DNA of 11,632 nt. Origin: Rubripirellula sp. Its GTDB lineage: Bacteria; Planctomycetota; Planctomycetia; Pirellulales; Pirellulaceae. The stretch lies in assembly GCA_029287555.1 (NCBI GenBank), contig JARFQX010000284.1, forward strand, positions 1-11,632, written 5' to 3'. The position numbers and the translations under genes are program-made. Positions 1 through 6,145 of the stretch are shown one piece after another. A model generated the notes under the pieces. The model made no database searches. It had not been told where the DNA came from and saw nothing but the letters and a program-made list of their open reading frames with translations. Position 1 is the first letter of the stretch. The number at the start of each line of letters is the position of its first letter.

Positions 1-409
1 GGCTGGCGACTTTGACGCCAGAGTCGGAAGCCTCGAGAATTGCCGCGGCCACGCGCCGGCGGTAGAAGCAGGTGAGGATCGCCTCCCGATTGCTGCGGGA
101 GGCAAATGGCGACTGGAAGGACATTCGATAAACCGTCCGCGTCAACCATCCGGCGGCGAACACCTTTTCGACGCAAATTTGTTTGCGACCATCGGGCATC
201 ATCGCCTCAACAAGCACTGCCTGCGCGGCGCGGCCGTGGCCGAGGGTGCGGAGCGTCCGCACCGATTTCGGGGCGTCGTCCGGGTCGGTGCAGTGAACGT
301 CGTTCCGGGCAACATCGGTCCGGGCAACATCGTTCCGGGCAACATCGTTCCGGGCAGCGTCGGTCCGAGGCTGGGGCCTCGGGAGGGGCGTCTCTCTTGA
401 TGTCGTCAT
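1..409 (-). CDS. Unrecognised protein, N-terminal part; gene continues past left edge
   Basis: The minus strand is open in one frame from upstream of 478 down to base 1 with no stop. The translation of about 1-240 reads like a real globular protein: VLVEAMMPDGRKQICVEKVF, then WLTRTVYRMSFQSPF, then NREAILTCFYRRRVAAAIL and SDSGVKVAS at the edge. The opposite strand in the same codon register is also open (2-400), but its translation is Arg/Gly/His-rich and looks like an antisense shadow. I chose ATG 409; ATG 478 and GTG 457 are in-frame alternatives and none has a clear Shine-Dalgarno. The first 60 or so residues are low complexity and include four ARxDV pentapeptides encoded by 15-bp DNA repeats, so translation might instead begin further in (GTG 262, ATG 202 or 199). 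I do not recognise the family. It is divergent from recG. Confidence 0.6.
   Translation of the reverse strand, partial: MTTSRETPLPRPQPRTDAARNDVARNDVARTDVARNDVHCTDPDDAPKSVRTLRTLGHGRAAQAVLVEAMMPDGRKQICVEKVFAAGWLTRTVYRMSFQSPFASRSNREAILTCFYRRRVAAAILEASDSGVKVAS
301..360. repeat. 15-bp tandem repeat, four units
   Basis: Four consecutive 15-base units run 301-315, 316-330, 331-345 and 346-360, consensus CGKTCCGGGCAACAT; units 1 and 3 are identical, unit 2 differs at one base and unit 4 at two. Degenerate copies flank it at 286-300 and 361-375. The period is a multiple of three, so on the minus strand it gives the pentapeptide series ARNDV, ARNDV, ARTDV, ARNDV in the N-terminal part of the left-edge gene. 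Copy number could vary by slippage. Confidence 0.85.
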
Positions 410-597
410 GCGATCGCGGGCGGTTGGCGGTTGCAGACATTGGCAACCGTCGCACACTAGGGGACGCTGCCCGGCCATGACAAGGTGAATTACGAGGTGT
501 ATCGGCCGGGTCGCTCCGCTACGATTAAAGGCGGGCGCGGACCGTCGAGCGGATCGACGTGCTCGGGGGACAATCGTGGGCGGTTCCATTGGCTCGT

Positions 598-642
598 CCC
601 GGGCGCTTTACCCGGGGGCTTTGCACGTTTCCCGGGTGCTTT
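598..642 (+). repeat. Three CCCGGGNGCTTT direct repeats upstream of recG
   Basis: CCCGGGCGCTTT (598-609), CCCGGGGGCTTT (611-622) and CCCGGGTGCTTT (631-642) are 12-base copies that differ only at the seventh base. Their start-to-start spacings are 13 and 20 bases, neither a multiple of three, so they are not a peptide repeat even though the recG frame is open across them back to 559. They end 15 bases before the recG Shine-Dalgarno. They could be operator copies or a leader-RNA element; function is unknown. Confidence 0.7.
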
Positions 643-657
643 AAACGGGCACCAAAC

Positions 658-663
658 AAGGGG
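658..663 (+). promoter_or_regulatory. Shine-Dalgarno AAGGGG that decides the recG TTG start
   Basis: AAGGGG lies 9 bases before TTG 673. The frame is open upstream to an ATG-like initiator at 559, but that extension encodes low-complexity sequence, crosses the CCCGGG repeats, and precedes the point where RecG homology starts (the PVQYLPAVGS segment). This favours TTG 673. Confidence 0.6.
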
Positions 664-672
664 CGAAACGAC

Positions 673-2814
673 TTGAAGGATCACCCTTCATTTGAGCTAG
701 CAACTCCTGTTCAGTACCTGCCGGCGGTCGGGTCGATGCGTGCTCGCCGACTGGCGAAGCTCGGGCTCAAGACGGCCCGGGACCTGCTCTTTCTGTTTCC
801 GCGCGACTACGAATACCCGGCCCCGGCAGCCGATGTCGATCAGTTGCGGGAAGGGGTGCCCGCTTCGCTGATGGGCACGATCACTGACGCCGAATTGGTT
901 TCGCGGACTCCGGGAAAGTCGTTGTTTGCTGCGATCGTTGAAAACGAAAGTGGAGCGGTGCGGATTGTGTTCTTCAATCAGCCCTTTCGTGCCGAGCAGT
1001 TGACGCTCGATCGCCGAGTGCTGATTTCCGGCACGCCGAAACTCAATGGGTTGCGAATGGAGTTTTCGCATCCCAAGGTGACGATCCTGGATCAGCAAGA
1101 GGATTTTCCCGGACCCCGTATCCTGCCGATTTATCCATTGACCGAGGGCGTGAAACAGTCGGATCTGCGACGGTTGACACGCTTGGTTTGCGATTCGCTC
1201 GACAGCGAGCTGGTGGAGGTGATGCCCGCTTCGCTCCGTCAAACCGGGGCCGATGCGTTGCGTGACCAGGGGATCGACCTCGTCGGGGATCTTCCCGGGA
1301 TCGAGGAGGCGCTGCGGATGCTTCATTACCCGAGCGGGATCGATTCACTGTCGAGCGCTCGGACGCGACTCGTTTTCCAGGAACTGTTGGTGATGCAACT
1401 CGCGTTGGCGATGCGTCGGCGCCGAGTTACGACCGAAATGCGATCACCGCCATTGCCGTCGACCGCGATGATTGACGCGAGGATTACGAATCGCTTTCCC
1501 TTTGAGTTAACGGAGGACCAGCGACGGGCAATCGACGAGATTCGCGCCGACATGGCGAGGCAGTTTCCGATGAATCGGTTGTTGCAGGGTGATGTCGGCA
1601 GCGGCAAGACCGTGGTCGCGATCTACGCCATGCTGCTCGCGGTTGCCAACCGACACCAGGCGGTGTTGATGGCCCCGACGGAGGTGCTGGCGCGTCAGCA
1701 CTACGACACACTGACTCGAATCCTTGCCGGCAGTCGCGTTCACGTGGGGCTGCTGTGCGGCTCGCTTGGCGCGGCGCAGCGGCGAGCTGTGATCGAGGGG
1801 ACCGAGTCCGGGGAGATTGAGCTATTGGTGGGGACTCAGGCGCTGCTGCACGCAGGCGTCAAGTTCAAGTGCTTGGGGCTGTGTGTGATAGACGAGCAGC
1901 ACAAGTTCGGGGTGTCACAGCGGGATGCACTGCGCAGCGGAGGCATCGATCCGCACTACCTCGTGATGTCCGCGACCCCGATCCCCCGATCGATTGCGAT
2001 GACACTCTTTGGTGACGTGGAATTGAGCACACTTCGTCAATTGCCACCGGGACGTGGCAAGGTGAACACCTACCTCGCCCAGGACGGTTGGAAGTTGCGT
2101 TGGTGGGAATTCGTCCGCGAACGATTGAACGAAGGTCGCCAGGCATACGTCGTGGCGCCAAAGGTGTTTGCCTCGCCGAGCGATACCGAGGACGAAAACG
2201 AGGACGTTACCTCGGTCGAATCGGTTTTCGAGGAACTATGCAACGGCCCGCTTTCGGATTACCGCGTTGGACTGTTACATGGTCGCCTGGGCGCCGACGA
2301 GAAGCGAAGCGTGATGGAGAGCTTTGCCAGTGGGCGTCTGCAGGTGCTGGTCACGACGACTGTGATCGAGGTGGGGATCGATGTACCCAATGCCACGGTG
2401 ATGACGATTCAGGGTGCGCAACGTTTTGGTCTGGCCCAATTGCACCAACTCCGCGGTCGCGTCGCGCGCGGCGCGCACGCTGGTCACGTCTGCGTCTTCA
2501 CCGACGGTGAGAGCCAACCGGAAGAGAACGAGCGATTGAAGACGTTCGCCGAGTGCGAGGACGGATTTGCATTGGCCGAGGCGGACTTTCGGCTGCGAGG
2601 TCCCGGCGATTTACTCGGACGCAGTCAAAGTGGACTTCCGCCGATGCGCATCGCCGAGCTTGATCGTGACTTCGACATCCTGGTGGCCGCTCGCGAGATC
2701 GCCCAGGCGATGGTGGATGAAGATCCCGGGTTGAATGCCGATGAACTCGTCGAACTGAAACGTCAGGTACTGCGACGTTACGGTGAGCGATTGGAATTGG
2801 GTGACGTGGCGTGA
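673..2814 (+). CDS. recG: ATP-dependent DNA helicase RecG
   Basis: RecG is a superfamily 2 helicase that reverses stalled replication forks and branch-migrates Holliday junctions. From TTG 673 the product is 713 residues, close to the family's usual length of about 690. The N-terminal wedge region starts with PVQYLPAVGS and a helix-hairpin segment leading to LLFLFPRDYE. Helicase motifs follow in order: Walker A GDVGSGKT (residues 306-313), DEQHKFGV (407-414, motif II), SATPIPR (433-439, motif III), a TTVIEVGIDVPNATVM block, and QLRGRVARG (arginine finger region, motif VI, R594). The family usually has GRVGRG where this has GRVARG, a mild change. It stands alone on its strand and converges on the lolD-like gene, with 51 bases between the two stops. 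Identification is firm; only the start is debatable. Confidence 0.96.
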   Translation: MKDHPSFELATPVQYLPAVGSMRARRLAKLGLKTARDLLFLFPRDYEYPAPAADVDQLREGVPASLMGTITDAELVSRTPGKSLFAAIVENESGAVRIVFFNQPFRAEQLTLDRRVLISGTPKLNGLRMEFSHPKVTILDQQEDFPGPRILPIYPLTEGVKQSDLRRLTRLVCDSLDSELVEVMPASLRQTGADALRDQGIDLVGDLPGIEEALRMLHYPSGIDSLSSARTRLVFQELLVMQLALAMRRRRVTTEMRSPPLPSTAMIDARITNRFPFELTEDQRRAIDEIRADMARQFPMNRLLQGDVGSGKTVVAIYAMLLAVANRHQAVLMAPTEVLARQHYDTLTRILAGSRVHVGLLCGSLGAAQRRAVIEGTESGEIELLVGTQALLHAGVKFKCLGLCVIDEQHKFGVSQRDALRSGGIDPHYLVMSATPIPRSIAMTLFGDVELSTLRQLPPGRGKVNTYLAQDGWKLRWWEFVRERLNEGRQAYVVAPKVFASPSDTEDENEDVTSVESVFEELCNGPLSDYRVGLLHGRLGADEKRSVMESFASGRLQVLVTTTVIEVGIDVPNATVMTIQGAQRFGLAQLHQLRGRVARGAHAGHVCVFTDGESQPEENERLKTFAECEDGFALAEADFRLRGPGDLLGRSQSGLPPMRIAELDRDFDILVAAREIAQAMVDEDPGLNADELVELKRQVLRRYGERLELGDVA

Positions 2815-2841
2815 CCATCGTGCGCCCGTTTCCCGAGCACT

Positions 2842-2871
2842 CCCGCGTGTTCATCCCCCGCGTGTTCATCC
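2842..2871. repeat. 15-bp perfect tandem duplication at the lolD-like stop codon
   Basis: CCCGCGTGTTCATCC occurs at 2842-2856 and again at 2857-2871. The second copy contains the stop codon of the minus-strand ATPase gene (TGA, 2868-2866), so the first copy supplies a second in-frame TGA at 2853-2851 fifteen bases downstream. It sits in the 51-bp convergent gap after recG. No strong terminator hairpin with a T-run is visible for either gene. Confidence 0.85.
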
Positions 2872-3546
2872 CCCAACGAGGCAGCCGTCGACGAGTTCCA
2901 TCCGCTGGCCCATCGCCGTGGCCAGCGCGTCGCTGTGGGTCACCGTGATAAGAATCGCGCCGGATCTCTTTTGGAGATTCAACAGCACTTCGGTGACCTG
3001 CCCGGCGGTCTTGCGATCCAGATTTCCGGTCGGTTCGTCGGCCAGGATCAGGGAGGGATTCATCAGCAGCGATCGAGCAATGGCGACCCGTTCACGCTCG
3101 CCGCCGGACAATTCGCTGGGCAGGTGTCCAAGACGATCTCCGAGCCCGACCGAATCGACGAGAGATCGCGCACGATCCGTGTCTTCGTGGCTCGGTTTGC
3201 CGACTGCGAGTGCTGGTACGAGCACGTTTTCGATCACGGTTAACTGTGGCAGCAAGTGGTGGTCCTGGAAGACAAAGCCGACGTGCTTGTTGCGAAATTC
3301 TGCCAGTGCCACTTCGTCCAGGGCAAACGGATCCTGGCTATCGATGAGCACCGTGCCGCTGTCGGGACGATCCAGCGTCCCGAGGATCTGCAGCAACGTG
3401 CTCTTGCCACTTCCGCTCGGTCCCACAATCGCAACCGACTCACCGGCGGCAAGCGAGAGCGAGACATCGCGCAGAACATCGAGTGATTGATTGGCCGTCG
3501 GGAAAGACTTGGCGACGTGATCAACGGCTAATGAGTGGTCATTCAT
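2866..3546 (-). CDS. ABC transporter ATP-binding protein, LolD/FtsE/MacB type
   Basis: A 226-residue ATPase subunit of the MacB/LolD/FtsE family, which works with FtsX-like permeases in lipoprotein export, cell division or envelope efflux. Motifs are complete: Walker A GPSGSGKST (42-50), Q-loop FVFQD (Q94), signature LSGGE (146-150), Walker B LILADE (D170, E171), D-loop NLD and H-loop VTHS (H204). The Walker B sequence followed by PTGNLD is characteristic of this subfamily. I start it at ATG 3546 because this ATG overlaps the upstream stop as ATGA; a GTG at 3561 would add five residues. No ribosome-binding site precedes it, as expected for translational coupling. No permease gene is adjacent: the next gene downstream is recG, facing it. 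The partner must lie elsewhere, or the protein serves another role. LolD is plausible but not provable here. Confidence 0.93.
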   Translation of the reverse strand: MNDHSLAVDHVAKSFPTANQSLDVLRDVSLSLAAGESVAIVGPSGSGKSTLLQILGTLDRPDSGTVLIDSQDPFALDEVALAEFRNKHVGFVFQDHHLLPQLTVIENVLVPALAVGKPSHEDTDRARSLVDSVGLGDRLGHLPSELSGGERERVAIARSLLMNPSLILADEPTGNLDRKTAGQVTEVLLNLQKRSGAILITVTHSDALATAMGQRMELVDGCLVGG

Positions 3547-4475
3547 GGGAGCGATCGGCACAGCGAAATTGCTGCAATGCCGTAGAACGAGTATTCGACG
3601 TCAGCGATTTGATCGAGAGAAAACCCGAAGAAACCTCCCCGGGGCGCTTGCATGGATAGAGCATATCGTTCGATCGCTTCGACGTTGATCGCTGAGGTCG
3701 CCTCCAAATCGGCGAGGGTCAGCAACCCGGTAAAGGTGCTGAGCAGATCGGCAAAGGGGATTCGCGTATTGGCCGTCAAGCCACCCTCGTCCGACTGCAT
3801 ATCGGCGAGAAAGTCGCGCACCGGTGCGGGGTCAATTCGGTCCAGCCGACCGAGTGCTTTGAGGGTGCCGATCGCGGCGGCGGTTGGATTGACGCCCGCT
3901 CGCTTGGCGGCGCGGATTTCGAGATAACCGCCCTCCGGGTGACGCTGTGATTCAAGAAAAGCCTCGATTCGATCGGGCTCGGGGATCGGTACATCGATCA
4001 ACTCGTAAGCCAGGACTGACAAGAAGGTCTGATACGTGCTGCCGGCACGACCTTCGGGCGTCTTGGCAAAACCGCCATCTTCGGTTCGCAGCGAAGCAAG
4101 CAGCGACGCGACGTTGCTCCGCCAAGTGGTATCGTCGTCTGGAAGCACGACTTCTCCCACGGCCATCTCCACGATTGCCGAGGCAAAGATCAGGGAGATC
4201 AAATCGATGATTGATTCGCGTTCGGACAAACGCGTCCGCAGAAAGTCGGCCGCCGCGGCCCCGGTCTGGTCATCAAGTTGACCGAGAACCCACAAGGCCC
4301 GCAGGGCGAACGCGGTGTAGTACGGGTCACTTTCCCCTTCCCTGCCGCCGAATCCACCATCGGACGCCTGCTGAGCACGCAACCACCCAGCGTGGCGATC
4401 ACGCCAGTCGGCTTCCAATGCGGCCGCGCCGAGCGCAAGCCGAAGCGTCAACTCTTGAAGATAGGCCGCGCTCAC
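3543..4475 (-). CDS. Prenyltransferase/squalene-oxidase-repeat (alpha-alpha barrel) protein
   Basis: A 310-residue soluble protein with five internal repeats, each a helix pair plus a GG turn: SDGGFGG (near residue 38), EDGGFAK, PEGGYLE, DEGGLTA and PRGGFFGF near the C-terminus. The repeats resemble those of the beta subunits of protein prenyltransferases, especially Rab geranylgeranyltransferase. In that family zinc is held by Asp, Cys (DVCYSWW-type segment) and His (DPFHTLFG-type segment). Here the matching segments read FADLLSTFTG and IADVEYSFYG, so Cys and His appear to be replaced. The cyclase DXDD acid is also absent (the nearest string is PDDDTTW). I therefore call the fold, not an activity. 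The GTG start at 4475 overlaps the upstream TGA as GTGA, and an AAGGGA-like site lies just before it. Its stop overlaps the next ATG. No signal peptide or membrane segment is seen. Confidence 0.85.
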   Translation of the reverse strand: MSAAYLQELTLRLALGAAALEADWRDRHAGWLRAQQASDGGFGGREGESDPYYTAFALRALWVLGQLDDQTGAAAADFLRTRLSERESIIDLISLIFASAIVEMAVGEVVLPDDDTTWRSNVASLLASLRTEDGGFAKTPEGRAGSTYQTFLSVLAYELIDVPIPEPDRIEAFLESQRHPEGGYLEIRAAKRAGVNPTAAAIGTLKALGRLDRIDPAPVRDFLADMQSDEGGLTANTRIPFADLLSTFTGLLTLADLEATSAINVEAIERYALSMQAPRGGFFGFSLDQIADVEYSFYGIAAISLCRSLP

Positions 4476-5065
4476 GCAGTCCCTTGCGGATTGAAGTACT
4501 GGGGCTCATTCCCTTCTTTCCACTTGATGTTGCATCCTATCGACGGCGCCTGATCCTCCGGCACGCTGTTTCCGCTTAACACGGCGTCCAAGGCAGCTCG
4601 GAGATCTTCGCCGGTTACCGGGATGTCGCTTTGAGGTCGGCTGGAATCGAGTTGGCCGCGATAGACAAGTTTGTCGTCTCCGTCAAACAGGAAGAAGTCA
4701 GGTGTGCAGGCCGCGTGGTAAGCCCGGGCAACCTCCTGGTCCTCGTCATACAGGTAGGGAAACCGGTAACCCCGTTGTGCCTTTTCCTGCTTCATCGCCG
4801 CGGGCGAATCGTCGGGGTACTTCTCCGCGTCGTTACTGCTGATTCCTACGATCGCCACCCCTTTTTCGAGATACTCATCCGACAAACGCGTCAATTCTTC
4901 GGCGATATGTTTGACGAACGGGCAGTGATTGCACATGAAGATGACGAGCAACGCCTTCGACCCGGCAAAATCCTGAAGCGAGACGGTCTTGCCCTCGGTA
5001 TCGGGCAGTGAAAAATTGGGAGCCGCAGTACCCAAAGGCAACATGGTGCTTGCGGTGCGAACCAT
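4472..5065 (-). CDS. Thioredoxin-fold peroxiredoxin-like protein (PRX_like1 / AhpC-TSA type)
   Basis: A 197-residue redoxin. It opens with the AhpC/TSA pattern APNFSLPDTEG, then a thioredoxin-like active site MCNHCPFVKH (CXXC, C45 and C48), then GISSND, and a cis-proline segment ACTPDFFLFD (C120, P122). Near the C-terminus it has SIGCNIKWK, a conserved Cys-containing tail of this Prx-like subfamily. These proteins are predicted thiol reductases or peroxidases; the substrate is unknown. There is no signal peptide, so it is likely cytoplasmic. I start it at ATG 5065, preceded by an AGAGG-type ribosome-binding site; ATG 5044 is a shorter alternative. It lies 50 bp downstream of fabI on the same strand, and its stop overlaps the GTG start of the prenyltransferase-like gene. 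Confidence 0.9.
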   Translation of the reverse strand: MVRTASTMLPLGTAAPNFSLPDTEGKTVSLQDFAGSKALLVIFMCNHCPFVKHIAEELTRLSDEYLEKGVAIVGISSNDAEKYPDDSPAAMKQEKAQRGYRFPYLYDEDQEVARAYHAACTPDFFLFDGDDKLVYRGQLDSSRPQSDIPVTGEDLRAALDAVLSGNSVPEDQAPSIGCNIKWKEGNEPQYFNPQGTA

Positions 5066-5115
5066 GGAAAGAACCTCTCGATTAACGGGGGAAGGGAAGC
5101 GGGGCCGTTACCACC

Positions 5116-5937
5116 CTACTGCTGTTTCTTGATGTGGTCGAGCAGCCGACCGGGACTGCCCATGGCGTTATACCCGCCATCGACGTGCAGAATTTCACCG
5201 GTGATGCCATTGCTGTCGTCGCTTAGCAGGAACGCGCCGGTGCGTCCTACCTCGTCGTGGCTGATGTTACGACCCAGCGGCGCCATGTGTTCGTACAGCG
5301 TGAGCATGTCCTCGACCCCCGCGGCGCGACCGGCGAGCGTACGGATGGGGCCGGCTGAGAGCGCATTGACTCGCACCTGGTGCGGTCCCATGTCGTATGC
5401 CAGATAACGCACGGCCGCTTCGAGTGCCGCTTTGCAAATGCCCATCACGTTGTAGCCGGGCACACACTTCTCGCCGCCGAAGTAGGTCATCGTGGCGATC
5501 GCCCCGCCGGGATTGAGGATGGGTTTCGCTGCGGCGGTGCAGGCCAGCAGCGTGTAGACACTGACGTCCATCGCGAGCTTGAAGCCGTCGCGGCTGGTGT
5601 AGACGGTTTCGCGAGCCAAATCATTGCGATCGGCGAAGGCAATCGAGTGCAGCAGGAAATCGATCTTGCCGAACGTTTCGGCCGCTTGCTCCATCACCCG
5701 AGCGATATCCTCGTCCTTCTGCGCATCCATCGGGACAAGGAATTTCGCATTCTCGTACTTGTCGGTCAGCTGGGCGACGCGGCGTCGGTTTCGCTTTCGC
5801 TCGTCATCCTCTCGGTCGGGCAAATGGGTGAACCCGCATTCCCCACCCGCGTCCATGATTCGCTGGGCGATGGCCCAAGCGATCGAGTGATCGTTGGCCA
5901 CGCCAAGCACGAGCCCCTTTTTTCCTTCAAATTGCAT
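5116..5937 (-). CDS. fabI: Enoyl-[acyl-carrier-protein] reductase (NADH), FabI
   Basis: FabI catalyses the last reduction of each fatty-acid elongation round, trans-2-enoyl-ACP to acyl-ACP. The 273-residue product has the FabI hallmarks: an atypical glycine-rich nucleotide site GVANDHSIAWAIA (residues 12-24), HSIAFA, and the catalytic set YFGGEKCVPGYNVMGICK with Y152, Y162 and K169. The Y-x6-K spacing separates FabI from ordinary short-chain dehydrogenases, which have Y-x3-K. DGGYNAMG near the end is also typical. The frame is open upstream to 6039, but homology begins at ATG 5937 (MQFEGKKGLVLG) and the extra 34 residues are Arg-rich and unlike the family. It probably heads the minus-strand cluster and is divergent from the sigma54 regulator. 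The substrate loop looks complete. Confidence 0.95.
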   Translation of the reverse strand: MQFEGKKGLVLGVANDHSIAWAIAQRIMDAGGECGFTHLPDREDDERKRNRRRVAQLTDKYENAKFLVPMDAQKDEDIARVMEQAAETFGKIDFLLHSIAFADRNDLARETVYTSRDGFKLAMDVSVYTLLACTAAAKPILNPGGAIATMTYFGGEKCVPGYNVMGICKAALEAAVRYLAYDMGPHQVRVNALSAGPIRTLAGRAAGVEDMLTLYEHMAPLGRNISHDEVGRTGAFLLSDDSNGITGEILHVDGGYNAMGSPGRLLDHIKKQQ

Positions 5938-6145
5938 ATCTGCTTGCTTCCCGTTGATTTCGTCTTCTCGCCGCCTCGTCGCGCCTTTCCGCCAAGGGGG
6001 CCGACCACAACATACCGACTTGGTAGCCGATCCGTCCATTTGTCGTCCACCCGGGGAAGCCCGGGTTGGGTAAGGCCACTACCATAAGATTCCCCGTACG
6101 ATGGACGGTAGCGGCGATTCATGACTTTCCCGAGCGTTTTGAAAT
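5938..6145. promoter_or_regulatory. Divergent intergenic region between fabI and the sigma54 regulator
   Basis: This stretch should hold the promoters of fabI (minus) and the regulator (plus). I see no convincing sigma70 or -24/-12 sigma54 promoter by eye. Its clearest structure is the CCCGGG hairpin at 6049-6066. Confidence 0.45.
6049..6066. promoter_or_regulatory. CCCGGG-stem inverted repeat
   Basis: ACCCGGGGAAGCCCGGGT forms a perfect 7-bp stem (ACCCGGG / CCCGGGT) with a GAAG loop. Neither strand has a following T-run, so it is not a normal intrinsic terminator. It lies about 110 bp from the fabI start and 80 bp from the regulator start, and shares the CCCGGG core with the repeats before recG. 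It could be an operator or a leader-RNA hairpin. Confidence 0.5.

Larger units (their letters stand above)
410..672. other. Intergenic region between divergent left-edge gene and recG
   Basis: The plus-strand and minus-strand open stretches here (about 485-676 and 490-684) give unconvincing Gly/Pro/Arg-rich translations. If ATG 478 is the start of the minus-strand gene, the gap shrinks to 479-672. Both promoters should lie here, but I see no convincing -35/-10 pair. The right end holds the CCCGGGNGCTTT triplet and the recG ribosome-binding site, listed separately. Confidence 0.5.

Noticed and set aside
301..375. Possible CRISPR or origin iterons in the 15-bp repeats
   Set aside because: Units are directly abutting with no spacers, and they keep coding frame; no DnaA boxes or AT-rich element nearby.
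2..400. Plus-strand frame open from the left edge to TGA 400
   Set aside because: It is codon-for-codon the reverse complement of the minus-strand frame; its composition looks like an antisense shadow.
106..480. Plus-strand 124-codon frame with ATG 106 and a GGGAGG site upstream
   Set aside because: The translation is Arg/Ser/Gly-rich low complexity with no recognisable domain, and it lies antisense to the better minus-strand frame at the left edge.
559..672. N-terminal extension of recG
   Set aside because: No RecG similarity, low complexity, crosses the CCCGGGNGCTTT repeats; TTG 673 has the better ribosome-binding site.
4118..4150. DXDD-like cyclase acid in the prenyltransferase-like protein (PDDDTTW)
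   Set aside because: The first position of DXDD is Pro, and the segment is not in the repeat context where cyclases carry the motif.
5938..6039. 34-residue N-terminal extension of FabI
   Set aside because: Arg/Gly-rich and outside the family's conserved start; ATG 5937 matches the FabI N-terminus.
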